A stretch of 64,000 nucleotides of DNA. Source: Peredibacter starrii (GTDB lineage Bacteria > Bdellovibrionota > Bacteriovoracia > Bacteriovoracales > Bacteriovoracaceae). Positions within the stretch are counted from its first letter, which is position 1; every line of letters begins with the position of its first letter. The notes below the pieces were generated by a model, which did not search any database, had not been told where the DNA came from, and worked only from the letters and a program-made list of their open reading frames with translations. The stretch covers positions 744,001 through 808,000 of the forward strand of contig NZ_CP139487.1 in NCBI RefSeq assembly GCF_034259205.1, given 5' to 3'. Below are positions 8,887 through 17,250 of the stretch, in pieces. The position numbers and the translations under genes were made by a program.

Positions 8887-9048
8887 ATGAAAATTTTTAT
8901 CCTTAATATGCTTATTTTTTTTGGACTTTCGAAAGCTCAGGCTGGGGTTTCTCAGATTATCATAGAGTCAGTTGATCAATCTAAAGATGGAGTTAGTCCT
9001 GCCCAGTTCAAACCTGATTCGGATGGGACTGGATGCAGCCGCTGCTAG
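8887..9048 (+). CDS. 53-aa secreted-type peptide with CSRC terminus; candidate RiPP precursor or pheromone
   Basis: This short gene has a strong ribosome site (AAGGAGAT, 7 nt before the ATG). The product begins MKIFILNMLIFFGLSKAQA, a convincing Sec signal peptide with an AQA cleavage site, followed by a 34-residue hydrophilic part that ends SDGTGCSRC and then a stop. The only cysteines are residues 50 and 53, and Thr, Ser and Cys are the residues that YcaO enzymes cyclise. Its last 16 bp overlap the start of the peptide-binding lipoprotein gene, and YcaO follows, so the three are one transcription unit. Precursor or pheromone function is inferred from this context. No family is recognised. 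Confidence 0.7.
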   Translation: MKIFILNMLIFFGLSKAQAGVSQIIIESVDQSKDGVSPAQFKPDSDGTGCSRC

Positions 9049-10501
9049 TAATCTTAAGTTTTCTTATGTTTCTTATCGGCTGCTCAAAGGAAGTGAATGT
9101 GATTACTGTGTCTTTGAATCCACGAGAGGCCTTCAGTAGCCTGGATCCTATGGCCATACAATATACCAATGAATTCTATCTCTTAGAGAATTTAACTACA
9201 CGATTAGTTTCATTCGATGAAAATGGTGAATATCAGCTTGAGCTGGCTTCTAGTATTAATAAAATCAGCGAATACGAATACGACGTTAAAATAAGAAAGA
9301 CGTATTTTAGTAATGGTGACCTCGTAACTTTGAAAGATGTGAAACATTCTATTGAGCGATCATTGCAAGGAACTTCGCACACAAATCTGAAAGATTATAT
9401 AAGTGAGATCCTCTTATCTGAAGACAGCTTGAAAATAAAATTAAAAAAAGCCTCGAGATCATTTTTTTACTATCTTTCGCTCCCAGACTTAGGGATCCTT
9501 CATTCTAGTCAATATTCAAAAAAGACTCTTCTTGCCGCCGATTTTACTGCCATTTCATCCGGACCTTTTTATTACAAAATAGATGGAAGTAGTTTCAGTC
9601 TTTTGAAGAATAAGTATTATAATCTTGGAGTAGTTAATTATCCTGATGAGATTAGGTTAAGAAATCCTTTTAATGAAAATTCAATTTCACTCCTAAAGTC
9701 AGGGGATTAGACCTTGGACAGGTTAGTGTTAAGGACTTTTTGTCGGAACGGACATTGAACGAAAACTTACGTGTTATAGGGGTTCCTTCGGATTCATTAA
9801 CCTATTTGTATTTTAATGAGAATGCAAAAGGTTTCAAAGATGATAAGCACCGGCTATGGATTAAAAAATTAATACTTGAAAACTTCTCAGTACCTAAATC
9901 TCTCCATCAATTTGCTCGTCGGAGTGTTCAGTATTTTCCGCCAGAGTCAAAAGCATATATACCTGAAACACAGATTGACTCGATTGTAAGGTCTAATCTT
10001 CCAGCTAGTCCTCCAAAGGACTTCCCAAAAAAAGTTATTATCCATACGTATTCAACTGTTTATAACGTAACGATTGAAAATCTTGTTAGGCAACTTGAGA
10101 AGATACCTGATGTCAAAGTTGAAATTAAAAATGATATTAAACCTGCAGACTACATTAATAAAATGAAGTCTGGGGAATTCGAAATTTTCTTGAATGTCAT
10201 GTCAACGGACTTTCGGACCCCTGTTGAGGCAATTAATTTTGAATTTTTCTCTGCTGATTCTGTCCTTAGGGATAAAGATGGCAGCGTGAGTAGAAATTTT
10301 GAAAGATACCAAGCTGCACAAGATGGCATAGAGGAGATTAAAAGCCTTCAGGAGATTTCAAAGACAATCTTGTTAAGTGATCAGGTCATTCCATTGTTCC
10401 ATTCTGCTATCCCGTTTGTTTACAATTCAGACAAGGTCGATCTAAGTGATTTGAATCATCTATTCATTCTGAATTTTTGGAAGATCAAGAGTGGTAGATG
10501 A
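9033..10501 (+). pseudogene. peptide-binding ABC transporter lipoprotein (SBP_bac_5), one frameshift
   Basis: Two adjacent frames make one extracellular solute-binding protein of family 5 (DppA/OppA type). The first, from ATG 9033, begins MQPLLVILSFLMFLIGCS, a lipoprotein signal with lipobox LIGC, and includes LASSINKISEYEYDVKIRK, typical of the family, before a TAG at 9708. The second continues LDLGQVSVKDFLSERT up to 10501. Adding one T to GGGGATTAG near 9705-9709 would restore ...SGDLDLGQV..., so a single-base deletion or a sequencing error splits the gene. The total is about 489 residues, near family length. The 3' end overlaps YcaO by 4 bp (ATGA). No permease or ATPase genes are adjacent. 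Confidence 0.85.
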
Positions 10502-11484
10502 AACTGAAAAATCTTGTCGATGATTTAGTTCAGAAGCATAGCCTTAAATATTATTTTTATAATAAGGAAGCATTTTCAGATTTGTATCCCGCTGCATATT
10601 TGAAGATTGATTATAAAGGAAAAAGTTACGAAGCTTGGGGCGTTTCCAAAGGAGACAAAGATTTAGCTTTCTTTAAAGCATTGGTTGAATTGATTGAAAG
10701 AATAAGTATTTCTGAAACATGTGGATATTTTTTTAAAGAGAATCGTTTTTTTGGAGAAACTGTCACTTTAACTCAAATTTCTCAAAAGTTCGCTGTTGGA
10801 ACTAAGTTATTAAATTCTGACAATTCGAATGGAGCAGCTGTTCATCTTACTAAGTCGAAGGCAATAGAGTCAGGGCTCAACGAGCTGATTGAGAGGCATA
10901 CAATCTTGTCTGCTCTTTATCTTAATATCCCGCCTTTGCCCTATACTGGTAAGGTAATTTGCCTTAATGTTTTGGAGAAATATAAAATTAAATTCTACTA
11001 TTGGGGCTCAAACAATAGATATGTTGTAGTTGCTGTTCATCTATTGGATAACGGTGGTCTTCAATTCTCTCATGCGTGTTCCAAGAAATTAGATTCTGCT
11101 GTTTTGAAGTCATTTGAGGAGCTAACTCCAAATATAATATCGCAATTTGACAATCCCGTCGTTGTTAAGGATTTTGCTGTTAGAGAAGGAAGCATAAAGA
11201 GTTTTAATTTGTATTGGAAATATAGTGGAGATAGGCGGGTCCTTGATTTTTTTAATTCCAAGAGAGAGAGAGTTTCATCTCAAATTCCAGTGCTCAAAGA
11301 TATTTATTATTCAGAAATAAATATCTCAGAGGTATTTCAAAAGATAGGCTATCCCTTTTGTTGCCTTAAAGTTATATCCCCACAAGCTCAGCAGTTATTT
11401 TTTGATAATTGGAATGAAAAGTATATTCACCCAGATATTTATATCCCCGGACGTTTACCAGCTTTCCCTCACATTATTGCCTAG
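10498..11484 (+). CDS. YcaO-domain protein (stand-alone)
   Basis: YcaO enzymes use ATP to activate a peptide backbone amide, giving azolines, thioamides or amidines. The 328-residue product has the ATP/Mg-binding pattern: ALVELIERIS (Glu 64, Glu 67, Arg 68), then SNGAAVHLTKSKAIESG (110-126) and NELIERH (Glu 129, Glu 132, Arg 133). The C-terminus GRLPAFPHIIA is a variant of the proline-rich tail of azoline-forming members. No E1/ThiF-like partner, dehydrogenase or TfuA-like gene is next to it. It is translationally coupled to the solute-binding gene. The AT-rich codon use differs from the flanking glycosyltransferase and ugd, suggesting transfer. The family is fairly sure but the substrate is unknown. 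Confidence 0.88.
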   Translation: MKLKNLVDDLVQKHSLKYYFYNKEAFSDLYPAAYLKIDYKGKSYEAWGVSKGDKDLAFFKALVELIERISISETCGYFFKENRFFGETVTLTQISQKFAVGTKLLNSDNSNGAAVHLTKSKAIESGLNELIERHTILSALYLNIPPLPYTGKVICLNVLEKYKIKFYYWGSNNRYVVVAVHLLDNGGLQFSHACSKKLDSAVLKSFEELTPNIISQFDNPVVVKDFAVREGSIKSFNLYWKYSGDRRVLDFFNSKRERVSSQIPVLKDIYYSEINISEVFQKIGYPFCCLKVISPQAQQLFFDNWNEKYIHPDIYIPGRLPAFPHIIA

Positions 11485-11495
11485 CTGCTTCAATA

Positions 11496-12587
11496 CTAGC
11501 TACTAAAGATTTCTTCAAGACGATTCAAATTCACTTTCGAATCAAACTCTCTCTTCACTTTCCCAACACCATTCTCCACAACCGCCGCATTCGGATTACC
11601 ATTCTTAAAACTAGCTACAATCTTCGTCATAGCTTGAACATCAAAAGGCTTCACCAACCAGCCGGTCTTACCATCTTCAACGATCTCCGGATTTGAACTA
11701 ATGTCCCAACATACTGTCGGTAGACCATATTGGAGAGTTTCAATAAGTGTATTCGCCGAACCTTCATAAAGACTCGTGAACACAAACACTTCAAGTGAAT
11801 TAAAAAACGCCGGCATATCACTAACATGACCAAGAAGCTTCACTTGCTCCTGGAGCCCAGCTTCATCAATCATCTTCTGAAGATCTTTATGAAGTTCACC
11901 CTCACCAGCGATAAGAAGTTTGAAGTTCATGCCATCAGCTTTAAGAAGTTTCGCCATCTCAATCAAATATTTCTGACCTTTCTGTTCTGTCAGACGTCCA
12001 GCATTTCCAATAACAACTTCATTACCTTTCTTCTCATAAAGCTTCTTACTCTTATCAACTTCCTTCGAGGTATCCACACCATTATAGATCAGAACCATTT
12101 TATTCTCAGGAAACCAAGACTCGTTACCTTGTTTAAGACTGCGACCAATTTCCTTCGAATTCACCACAACGTGAGTCAGCACATTCGTGAACAAGAAACG
12201 GTTAAGCCACGTATTTCGAAGTGGGTGAGGCATCCCACGGCGATAAATGATTTTCTTAACACCTGCAATTCTAGCAGCTAGGCCAGCAAGCTTTAAATCC
12301 GCCGGTAAGTTAAGCACAATTGCATCCACGCCTTTAACTTTGAAGAAAACAGCCAGTGTTAAAACCTTAACTGGGTTTAAGAAGCTTAGATTTCCTACAT
12401 GAAAACGAAACACATCCAGACTTTCACGCACACCTTTATTCCCAAGTTCCGAACGCATGTTCGTAAGAAGGAGAACCTTGTTACCTCTGCGAATGAATTC
12501 CTTGGCCGTCGTGAAGTGCCACTTCTCTCCGCCTCCCCAGGCCTTGTTAGAGTTAAAGAAGCAAACAGTCTTTGTCGGAGTCGTCAT
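11496..12587 (-). CDS. glycosyltransferase family 4
   Basis: The 363-residue protein begins TKTVCFFNSNKAWGGGEKWH, the acceptor-side glycine-rich loop of GT4 retaining transferases. The donor-side domain contains VVIGNAGRLTEQKGQKYLIE and the EX7E motif region FTSLYEGSANTLIETLQYG, both diagnostic for the Glycos_transf_1 domain. It probably adds a sugar to LPS or another surface glycan at the cytoplasmic membrane face. It is convergent with the YcaO gene, with 11 bp between them. The donor sugar cannot be told. Confidence 0.92.
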   Translation of the reverse strand: MTTPTKTVCFFNSNKAWGGGEKWHFTTAKEFIRRGNKVLLLTNMRSELGNKGVRESLDVFRFHVGNLSFLNPVKVLTLAVFFKVKGVDAIVLNLPADLKLAGLAARIAGVKKIIYRRGMPHPLRNTWLNRFLFTNVLTHVVVNSKEIGRSLKQGNESWFPENKMVLIYNGVDTSKEVDKSKKLYEKKGNEVVIGNAGRLTEQKGQKYLIEMAKLLKADGMNFKLLIAGEGELHKDLQKMIDEAGLQEQVKLLGHVSDMPAFFNSLEVFVFTSLYEGSANTLIETLQYGLPTVCWDISSNPEIVEDGKTGWLVKPFDVQAMTKIVASFKNGNPNAAVVENGVGKVKREFDSKVNLNRLEEIFSS

Positions 12588-12650
12588 AATTGTCCTAAAG
12601 CTTAAAAAAATGTGGTTCGAGTCTACCGCGAGCGGTATAGGATATAAAGT

Positions 12651-13541
12651 ATGAAAAACCTCACTTTTGCTCTGACTTTAACCATTCTCACCACTTCGGC
12701 GTCTGCAAAAGAGGTCGAAAGAGTTACCCTGATCAATCACCAAGGGAACAAAGAAGTCTTCAATCGAAATGAGAAGGGCAACATTATTGGTACGAAAAAG
12801 GTATTTAGTCCCAGAGGGTATCTCATCTCAGAAGGTAAGTTTGAAGAGGGTAAGGAGATTGGTCTTCATAAGCGCTACTTTCCTAACGGTAAAATTGAAT
12901 CTCTCATCTATCACCCCGACATGCGGATCGATTACTCGGAAGATGGAAAGATCATTCAACTTGTGTGTGCTTCGGTTGCTTATCTAGAAGAAGATAAAAA
13001 CCTCTGCGGCTGGAACAAAATTTCAAATGTTACAGTCAATGGTCGAAATTATACCTATGAACAAGGGAAACTCATTAAGTTCCAAGATTTCCACTCCAAG
13101 GGAAAACTCAAAACTGAGAATGTGTATCAAGGTGAGAATGAAACTCGAAAGAATTTCTATCCCTCTGGAAAATTGAAGTCCGAAAAGTTTTTGGTATCAA
13201 AAGAACTTCAGGCAGAAAAAGACTACTATGAGAATGGTAAACTCAAGGCCGAATTTAAGTACGAGCTAAAAAACGGAGAAGTTTTTTATTATAAAAAAAC
13301 ATACTTCGAGAACGGTAATCCAGAAGTCGAAGGAAAATTTAAACGCGATCCCAAGCACAGTTATGATCTGGCAATTGGTCTTCGTAAAACCTACTACGAA
13401 ATCACTGGACTTGCTTATGAAGAGAATCATAACAACGAAGGTCAGTTAGATGGCGAAAGTATTTACTACGGAGAGAACGGACGAGTGACGATCAGACGCG
13501 TTTATAAAAACGGCGAACTCGTCAGCGAGAAAAATTTCTAA
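12651..13541 (+). CDS. secreted MORN / YwqK-like repeat protein
   Basis: The product (296 residues) has a signal peptide, MKNLTFALTLTILTTSASA, and then repeated units of about 23 residues built on 'YY/FYxNGKLKxE': RYFPNGKIES, NFYPSGKLKSEKF, DYYENGKLKAEF, TYFENGNPEVEG, YYGENGRVTIRR. This is the MORN_2 / YwqK pattern, often annotated as an antitoxin-like family although here it is a secreted protein. A small perfect palindrome, TACCGCGAGCGGTA (12624-12637), sits just upstream of the start. The function is unknown. Confidence 0.8.
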   Translation: MKNLTFALTLTILTTSASAKEVERVTLINHQGNKEVFNRNEKGNIIGTKKVFSPRGYLISEGKFEEGKEIGLHKRYFPNGKIESLIYHPDMRIDYSEDGKIIQLVCASVAYLEEDKNLCGWNKISNVTVNGRNYTYEQGKLIKFQDFHSKGKLKTENVYQGENETRKNFYPSGKLKSEKFLVSKELQAEKDYYENGKLKAEFKYELKNGEVFYYKKTYFENGNPEVEGKFKRDPKHSYDLAIGLRKTYYEITGLAYEENHNNEGQLDGESIYYGENGRVTIRRVYKNGELVSEKNF

Positions 13542-14008
13542 TAATTCGGAATCTTTCTCATGTGGTACAAGGTCCAGTTATCATGGATTTCTTGATCAAG
13601 AATCTCCCATTCATAGAATAAATACTCTGGGAAATAAGCATCGGCCGGTCCCTCATAATCTACAATCGAACATAAAAACTCAGAAAGATAAGGCAATGTG
13701 AGCTCATAGATCTCAGCTCCACCCATCACATAAATGGTCGTGATATCATTTTGTTCGGCATACTCGAGAATCTGATTCATCGTCTGAAAATAAGCCGAAT
13801 TGTTCTTACTCAGAACTAAGGCTTTTTTCGCACCTTCAATTCTCTGGCCATGATGATCAAAGTTTTTTCGTCCGACTAATACCACCTGATCTCGGATACT
13901 TTCCTTAAAATTTGCATACTCATCCGGTATGTTCCAGGGAACTTTTCCGTTGAGCCCAATTTCACGTTTTTTTCCGAGCGCCGCAATGGCAATAAACTTA
14001 ACCTTCAT
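13538..14008 (-). CDS. folA: dihydrofolate reductase
   Basis: It reduces dihydrofolate to tetrahydrofolate with NADPH. The length (156 residues) is normal. Family marks are IAALGKKREIGLNGKVPWNI (substrate/Met20-loop equivalent), the acidic active-site residue in PDEYANFKES, VLVGRKNFD, and ITTIYVMGGAEIYEL (NADPH-binding GG). The 3' end overlaps the convergent MORN-repeat gene by 4 bp. Confidence is high. Confidence 0.94.
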   Translation of the reverse strand: MKVKFIAIAALGKKREIGLNGKVPWNIPDEYANFKESIRDQVVLVGRKNFDHHGQRIEGAKKALVLSKNNSAYFQTMNQILEYAEQNDITTIYVMGGAEIYELTLPYLSEFLCSIVDYEGPADAYFPEYLFYEWEILDQEIHDNWTLYHMRKIPNY

Positions 14009-14078
14009 TCTTGAGATTATACCTCGGGCGGGGTGTCATTAGTAGACGTAGGGCTACCTATTTCGTAATATTGGGGGC

Positions 14079-15053
14079 ATGAAAATACTAATTACTGGTG
14101 GCGCAGGTTACATTGGCTCTCACGTTGTGAAGGCCCTTGGGCAGTTGGGCTACGACATTACCGTTTTTGACAACCTTTCTACTGGTCACAGAGAAGCAGT
14201 TACCTACGGCGATTTAGTTGTGGGTGATCTTTCTGATAAGGCCAAGTTGGATGAGCTTTTTAAAACTCGTAAGTTTGAAGCGGTTCTTCACTTCGCCGGA
14301 AGCATTGTAGTTCCAGACAGTGTTTCTGATCCTCTTGGCTATTACTTGAACAATACTGTGAACTCGCACTTTCTTCTGTCTCTTTGCCAGAAGTATGGCG
14401 TGAATCAATTCATTTTCTCTTCAACTGCTGCCGTATACGGCATGCCGGGTGATGGTGTTTGTCGTGAGGATTCTCCGCTTGCTCCTATCAATCCCTATGG
14501 CCAGTCAAAGCTTATGACTGAACATATGCTGAAAGATTTATCGTTTGCATCTAACTTCCGCTATGTGGCCCTAAGATACTTCAATGTATCTGGTGCTGAT
14601 CCGGAAGGTAGAATTGGCCAATCATTCCCTAAAGCAACTCACTTAATTAAAGTCGCTTCAGAAACTGCCTGCGGTAAACGCGAGAAGATGGACATCTTTG
14701 GAACAGACTACGCAACTCCAGATGGAACTTGTGTGCGTGATTATATTCACGTAACTGATCTTGCCGACGCTCACGTGAAGGCGCTTGAGTATCTTGCGAA
14801 AGGTGGAAAGTCTGAAGTTCTAAACTGTGGTTATGGCCATGGCTTCAGTGTTAAAGAAGTAATCGCTCGTGTGAAAGAAATTACAGGTGTGAGCTTCACT
14901 GTCGTTGAAGGCCCTCGTCGCCCTGGAGATCCAGCAAGCCTAACGGCCAAAGCTGATCGCATCCAGCAAGTGATTGGCTGGAAACCAAAGTACGATGATC
15001 TCAACGTCATCATCAAATCCGCTTACGAGTGGGAAAAGAAAAGACCTTTCTAA
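14079..15053 (+). CDS. galE: UDP-glucose 4-epimerase
   Basis: It interconverts UDP-glucose and UDP-galactose for surface glycans. The 324-residue short-chain dehydrogenase has the NAD motif GGAGYIG at residues 7-13, the FSSTAAVYG segment with catalytic Ser/Thr, the active-site YGQSK (Tyr-x3-Lys) and ALRYFNVSGADPEGRIG. It ends VIIKSAYEWEKKRPF, typical of GalE. Its stop overlaps the start of queC by 1 bp (TAATG), so both are probably translated from one message. Confidence 0.95.
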   Translation: MKILITGGAGYIGSHVVKALGQLGYDITVFDNLSTGHREAVTYGDLVVGDLSDKAKLDELFKTRKFEAVLHFAGSIVVPDSVSDPLGYYLNNTVNSHFLLSLCQKYGVNQFIFSSTAAVYGMPGDGVCREDSPLAPINPYGQSKLMTEHMLKDLSFASNFRYVALRYFNVSGADPEGRIGQSFPKATHLIKVASETACGKREKMDIFGTDYATPDGTCVRDYIHVTDLADAHVKALEYLAKGGKSEVLNCGYGHGFSVKEVIARVKEITGVSFTVVEGPRRPGDPASLTAKADRIQQVIGWKPKYDDLNVIIKSAYEWEKKRPF

Positions 15054-15760
15054 TGAAAAAGAAAGCTGTTGTTGTACATTCTGGTGGAATGGATTCAAGC
15101 CTCTGCCTTGCAGTGGCGATTAAAGAATTCGGCGCTGAAAATGTGCTCTCACTTTCATTTACATATAACCAACGCCATTCAATTGAACTTGCTCGCGCCA
15201 TTGAAATCTCACTTCATTTCGGAGTGGATCATGTGGAACTTGATCTAAGCTGCCTTTCTCAGATTACTGAGAGTGCTCTAATTGGTCACGGCACTGCCAT
15301 TGAACACAAGAAAGGCGAAACTCCGAACACGATTGTCATTGGACGAAACGGTCTTATGGCCCGACTTGCTGCCATTCACGCAAACACTCTAGGTGCTAAC
15401 TGCATCTATATGGGAGTAATGGAACTGGAAAGTGCGAACTCTGGTTACCGTGATTGCTCTCGTGCTTATATGGATGTTGTGCAAACCGCTCTTCGCATGG
15501 ATTTCGCGAACGATACATTTGAAATTCGCACTCCGCTGATTCTTATGAATAAAAAAGAATCAATGGAGCTTGGGTATAAGCTCGGTGTTTTAGAATACCT
15601 TCTGGAAAAAACTGTGACCTGTTACGAGGGAGTAGAGAAGGAAGGTTGTATGAAGTGCCCGGCCTGCAAGCTTCGTAATGAAGGGCTAAAGATCTTCTCT
15701 CTGGAGCATCCGGATTTCAAATACTCATACAAAGAGAAGATCCTGAATCTTATAGCTTAG
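15053..15760 (+). CDS. queC: 7-cyano-7-deazaguanine synthase
   Basis: QueC converts 7-carboxy-7-deazaguanine to preQ0 with ATP and ammonia, on the queuosine tRNA-modification path. The start at 15053 overlaps the galE stop. The N-terminus MKKKAVVVHSGGMDSSLCL holds the PP-loop (SGGMDSS). The zinc site is visible near the C-terminus as Cys-x8-Cys-x2-Cys-x2-Cys in TCYEGVEKEGCMKCPACKLR. It has 235 residues, a normal length. No other que gene is in the window. Confidence 0.95.
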   Translation: MKKKAVVVHSGGMDSSLCLAVAIKEFGAENVLSLSFTYNQRHSIELARAIEISLHFGVDHVELDLSCLSQITESALIGHGTAIEHKKGETPNTIVIGRNGLMARLAAIHANTLGANCIYMGVMELESANSGYRDCSRAYMDVVQTALRMDFANDTFEIRTPLILMNKKESMELGYKLGVLEYLLEKTVTCYEGVEKEGCMKCPACKLRNEGLKIFSLEHPDFKYSYKEKILNLIA

Positions 15761-16238
15761 TAGCGACGAACTCTTTCCACGTATCAAGCAGAAGTTCTTT
15801 AAATTCTTCGCCTTCATCATCCGTTGGCTCTTCATCAGCAAGATAGTCATCCATATCCGCAACTGTGTCTTCTAATTCATCAATCAGTTCCGCCAGGTCT
15901 TCATCGTCACAGTTTTCTGTATTCGTACCTGAAAGACTCATGGCCGTGAGGAAATAATCTAACTGATTTTTAGCAAGTTCAAGGAAACTACGAACGTCTT
16001 CTTCCGGTTGAAACATTTCAGAAAGAGCTTTCTTTAAATTGCGGCTTTGCTCGTCCCAAAGCTTACGAAGCTCGGGCTCAAGTGCTGTTCTCGCTTCTGG
16101 AACTTCCTCAAAAATTTCTTCCATCACCTTGTTAAAAGGCATTGGTTTTTCAGCACAGAGAACGCCTAAAAAGAAGGCCTTCACCTGGTCAGCGGTCAAA
16201 TCTAGGTCTGTTTGATTGATAAGTTCTTGAAGTTGCAT
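15750..16238 (-). CDS. acidic hypothetical protein, possibly UPF0149/YgfB-like
   Basis: The 162-residue, strongly acidic and helical protein contains ADQVKAFFLGVLCAEKPMPF early, and then FLELAKNQLDYFLTAMSL followed by a Glu/Asp-rich helix. That order resembles the UPF0149 (YgfB/YecA) family, whose members have an early 'HGxLCG' helix, but the match is loose. The 3' end overlaps queC by 11 bp (convergent). Function unknown. Confidence 0.55.
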   Translation of the reverse strand: MQLQELINQTDLDLTADQVKAFFLGVLCAEKPMPFNKVMEEIFEEVPEARTALEPELRKLWDEQSRNLKKALSEMFQPEEDVRSFLELAKNQLDYFLTAMSLSGTNTENCDDEDLAELIDELEDTVADMDDYLADEEPTDDEGEEFKELLLDTWKEFVATKL

Positions 16239-16334
16239 TGGAATAGTCCTCTTAGGTTTCGGTAATTATTACCAGAAACGGGCCTTTTTTCCCACCTATA
16301 AACCTTAAAAGGCCATAATCGGGCCGAGGTTTAT

Positions 16335-16433
16335 ATGAAAAACGTAGCATCATTCATGAACTTAATTTACTGGGGCACGAAAGTTACTTTGCTGCTCTAT
16401 TTCTTTAAAGAAGCTATCTCGTTTATTTCTTAA
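16335..16433 (+). CDS. possible 32-aa small membrane peptide
   Basis: An ATG at 16335 opens a 32-codon frame, MKNVASFMNLIYWGTKVTLL followed by LYFFKEAISFIS, a single amphipathic/hydrophobic helix. It overlaps the 3' end of the convergent GT2 gene by 11 bp and has only a weak GAGG upstream. Inverted arms GGCCTTTT / AAAAGGCC (about 16280-16313) lie just ahead and may be a terminator. This is weak evidence for a real gene. Confidence 0.3.
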   Translation: MKNVASFMNLIYWGTKVTLLLYFFKEAISFIS

Positions 16434-17211
16434 ACGGATCTTCCATTTTCTCGCCGTTCTGCAGACGCCAGATTTTTACTGCACGGATGAAAACGTTGTA
16501 GGCAGCGAGTGCTGAAACAACGAAACCATGAGTTCCATCTAGAATCCCCAAACGCCAGAAATAGTGACGAACAAAACGTCCAAACGGACGGAAGAAGAGA
16601 TACGCCAGACCGATCTTTTTACCGGTCTTTTGGAATTTATGATAGCGATCGAAAGCTCCCCAAGTGGTGTAACGATCGGCCTTCTTGAGGTATGAAGCAA
16701 GGTCTTTGTAAGTGTAGTGAAGAAGCTTATGCTTCAAGATGCTGATCTCACCTTTCGACTCAATCTCCGCATGCACGTGCTTGTTTTGATATTTACACTC
16801 ATCACGTTTAAATAAACGAATCACTTTATCCGATTGCCAGCCAGAGTAGTTGATTCTCTTATCCATGAAATTATTTCGACGATAGATCCAGAAACCAGAG
16901 TACTTCGTACCCGTTTTAAGCACGCCTTTGATTTCTTCCACGAGTTCCGGAGTGGGGCGCTCATCCGCATCCAACAGGAAGATCCAGGGATTACTTGCCT
17001 GAGGAATGGTCCAGTTCTTTTGAGAGGCAGAATGTTCATACTCACGCTGAAGGAGGCGAACCTGAGGAAATGACTTCACGATCTCAACCGTTTTATCAGT
17101 CGAAAAAGAATCAACTACAATGATCTCATCACACCAAAGAACCGATTCAATGGCGGCCTTAATGTGAACTTCTTCATTAAAAGTAGGGATGATAGCTGTG
17201 ATTTTTTCCAT
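16423..17211 (-). CDS. glycosyltransferase family 2 (WaaE-like LPS core transferase)
   Basis: The 262-residue protein starts ITAIIPTFNEEVHIKAAIES, with DEIIVVDSFSTDKTVEI giving the nucleotide-binding acid of GT-A folds. WIFLLDADERPTPELVEEI contains the DAD metal motif. Later RYTTWGAFDRY and the hydrophobic C-terminal helix resemble the WaaE/KdtX group, which adds glucose or heptose-linked sugars to the LPS inner core. It is divergent from a GT9 heptosyltransferase-like gene 39 bp away, which supports an LPS core role. The specific sugar is not known. Confidence 0.9.
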   Translation of the reverse strand: MEKITAIIPTFNEEVHIKAAIESVLWCDEIIVVDSFSTDKTVEIVKSFPQVRLLQREYEHSASQKNWTIPQASNPWIFLLDADERPTPELVEEIKGVLKTGTKYSGFWIYRRNNFMDKRINYSGWQSDKVIRLFKRDECKYQNKHVHAEIESKGEISILKHKLLHYTYKDLASYLKKADRYTTWGAFDRYHKFQKTGKKIGLAYLFFRPFGRFVRHYFWRLGILDGTHGFVVSALAAYNVFIRAVKIWRLQNGEKMEDPFKK

Positions 17212-17250
17212 AGTTTTTGCACTCTTGTCAGATTACAATGAGTGTAACTT

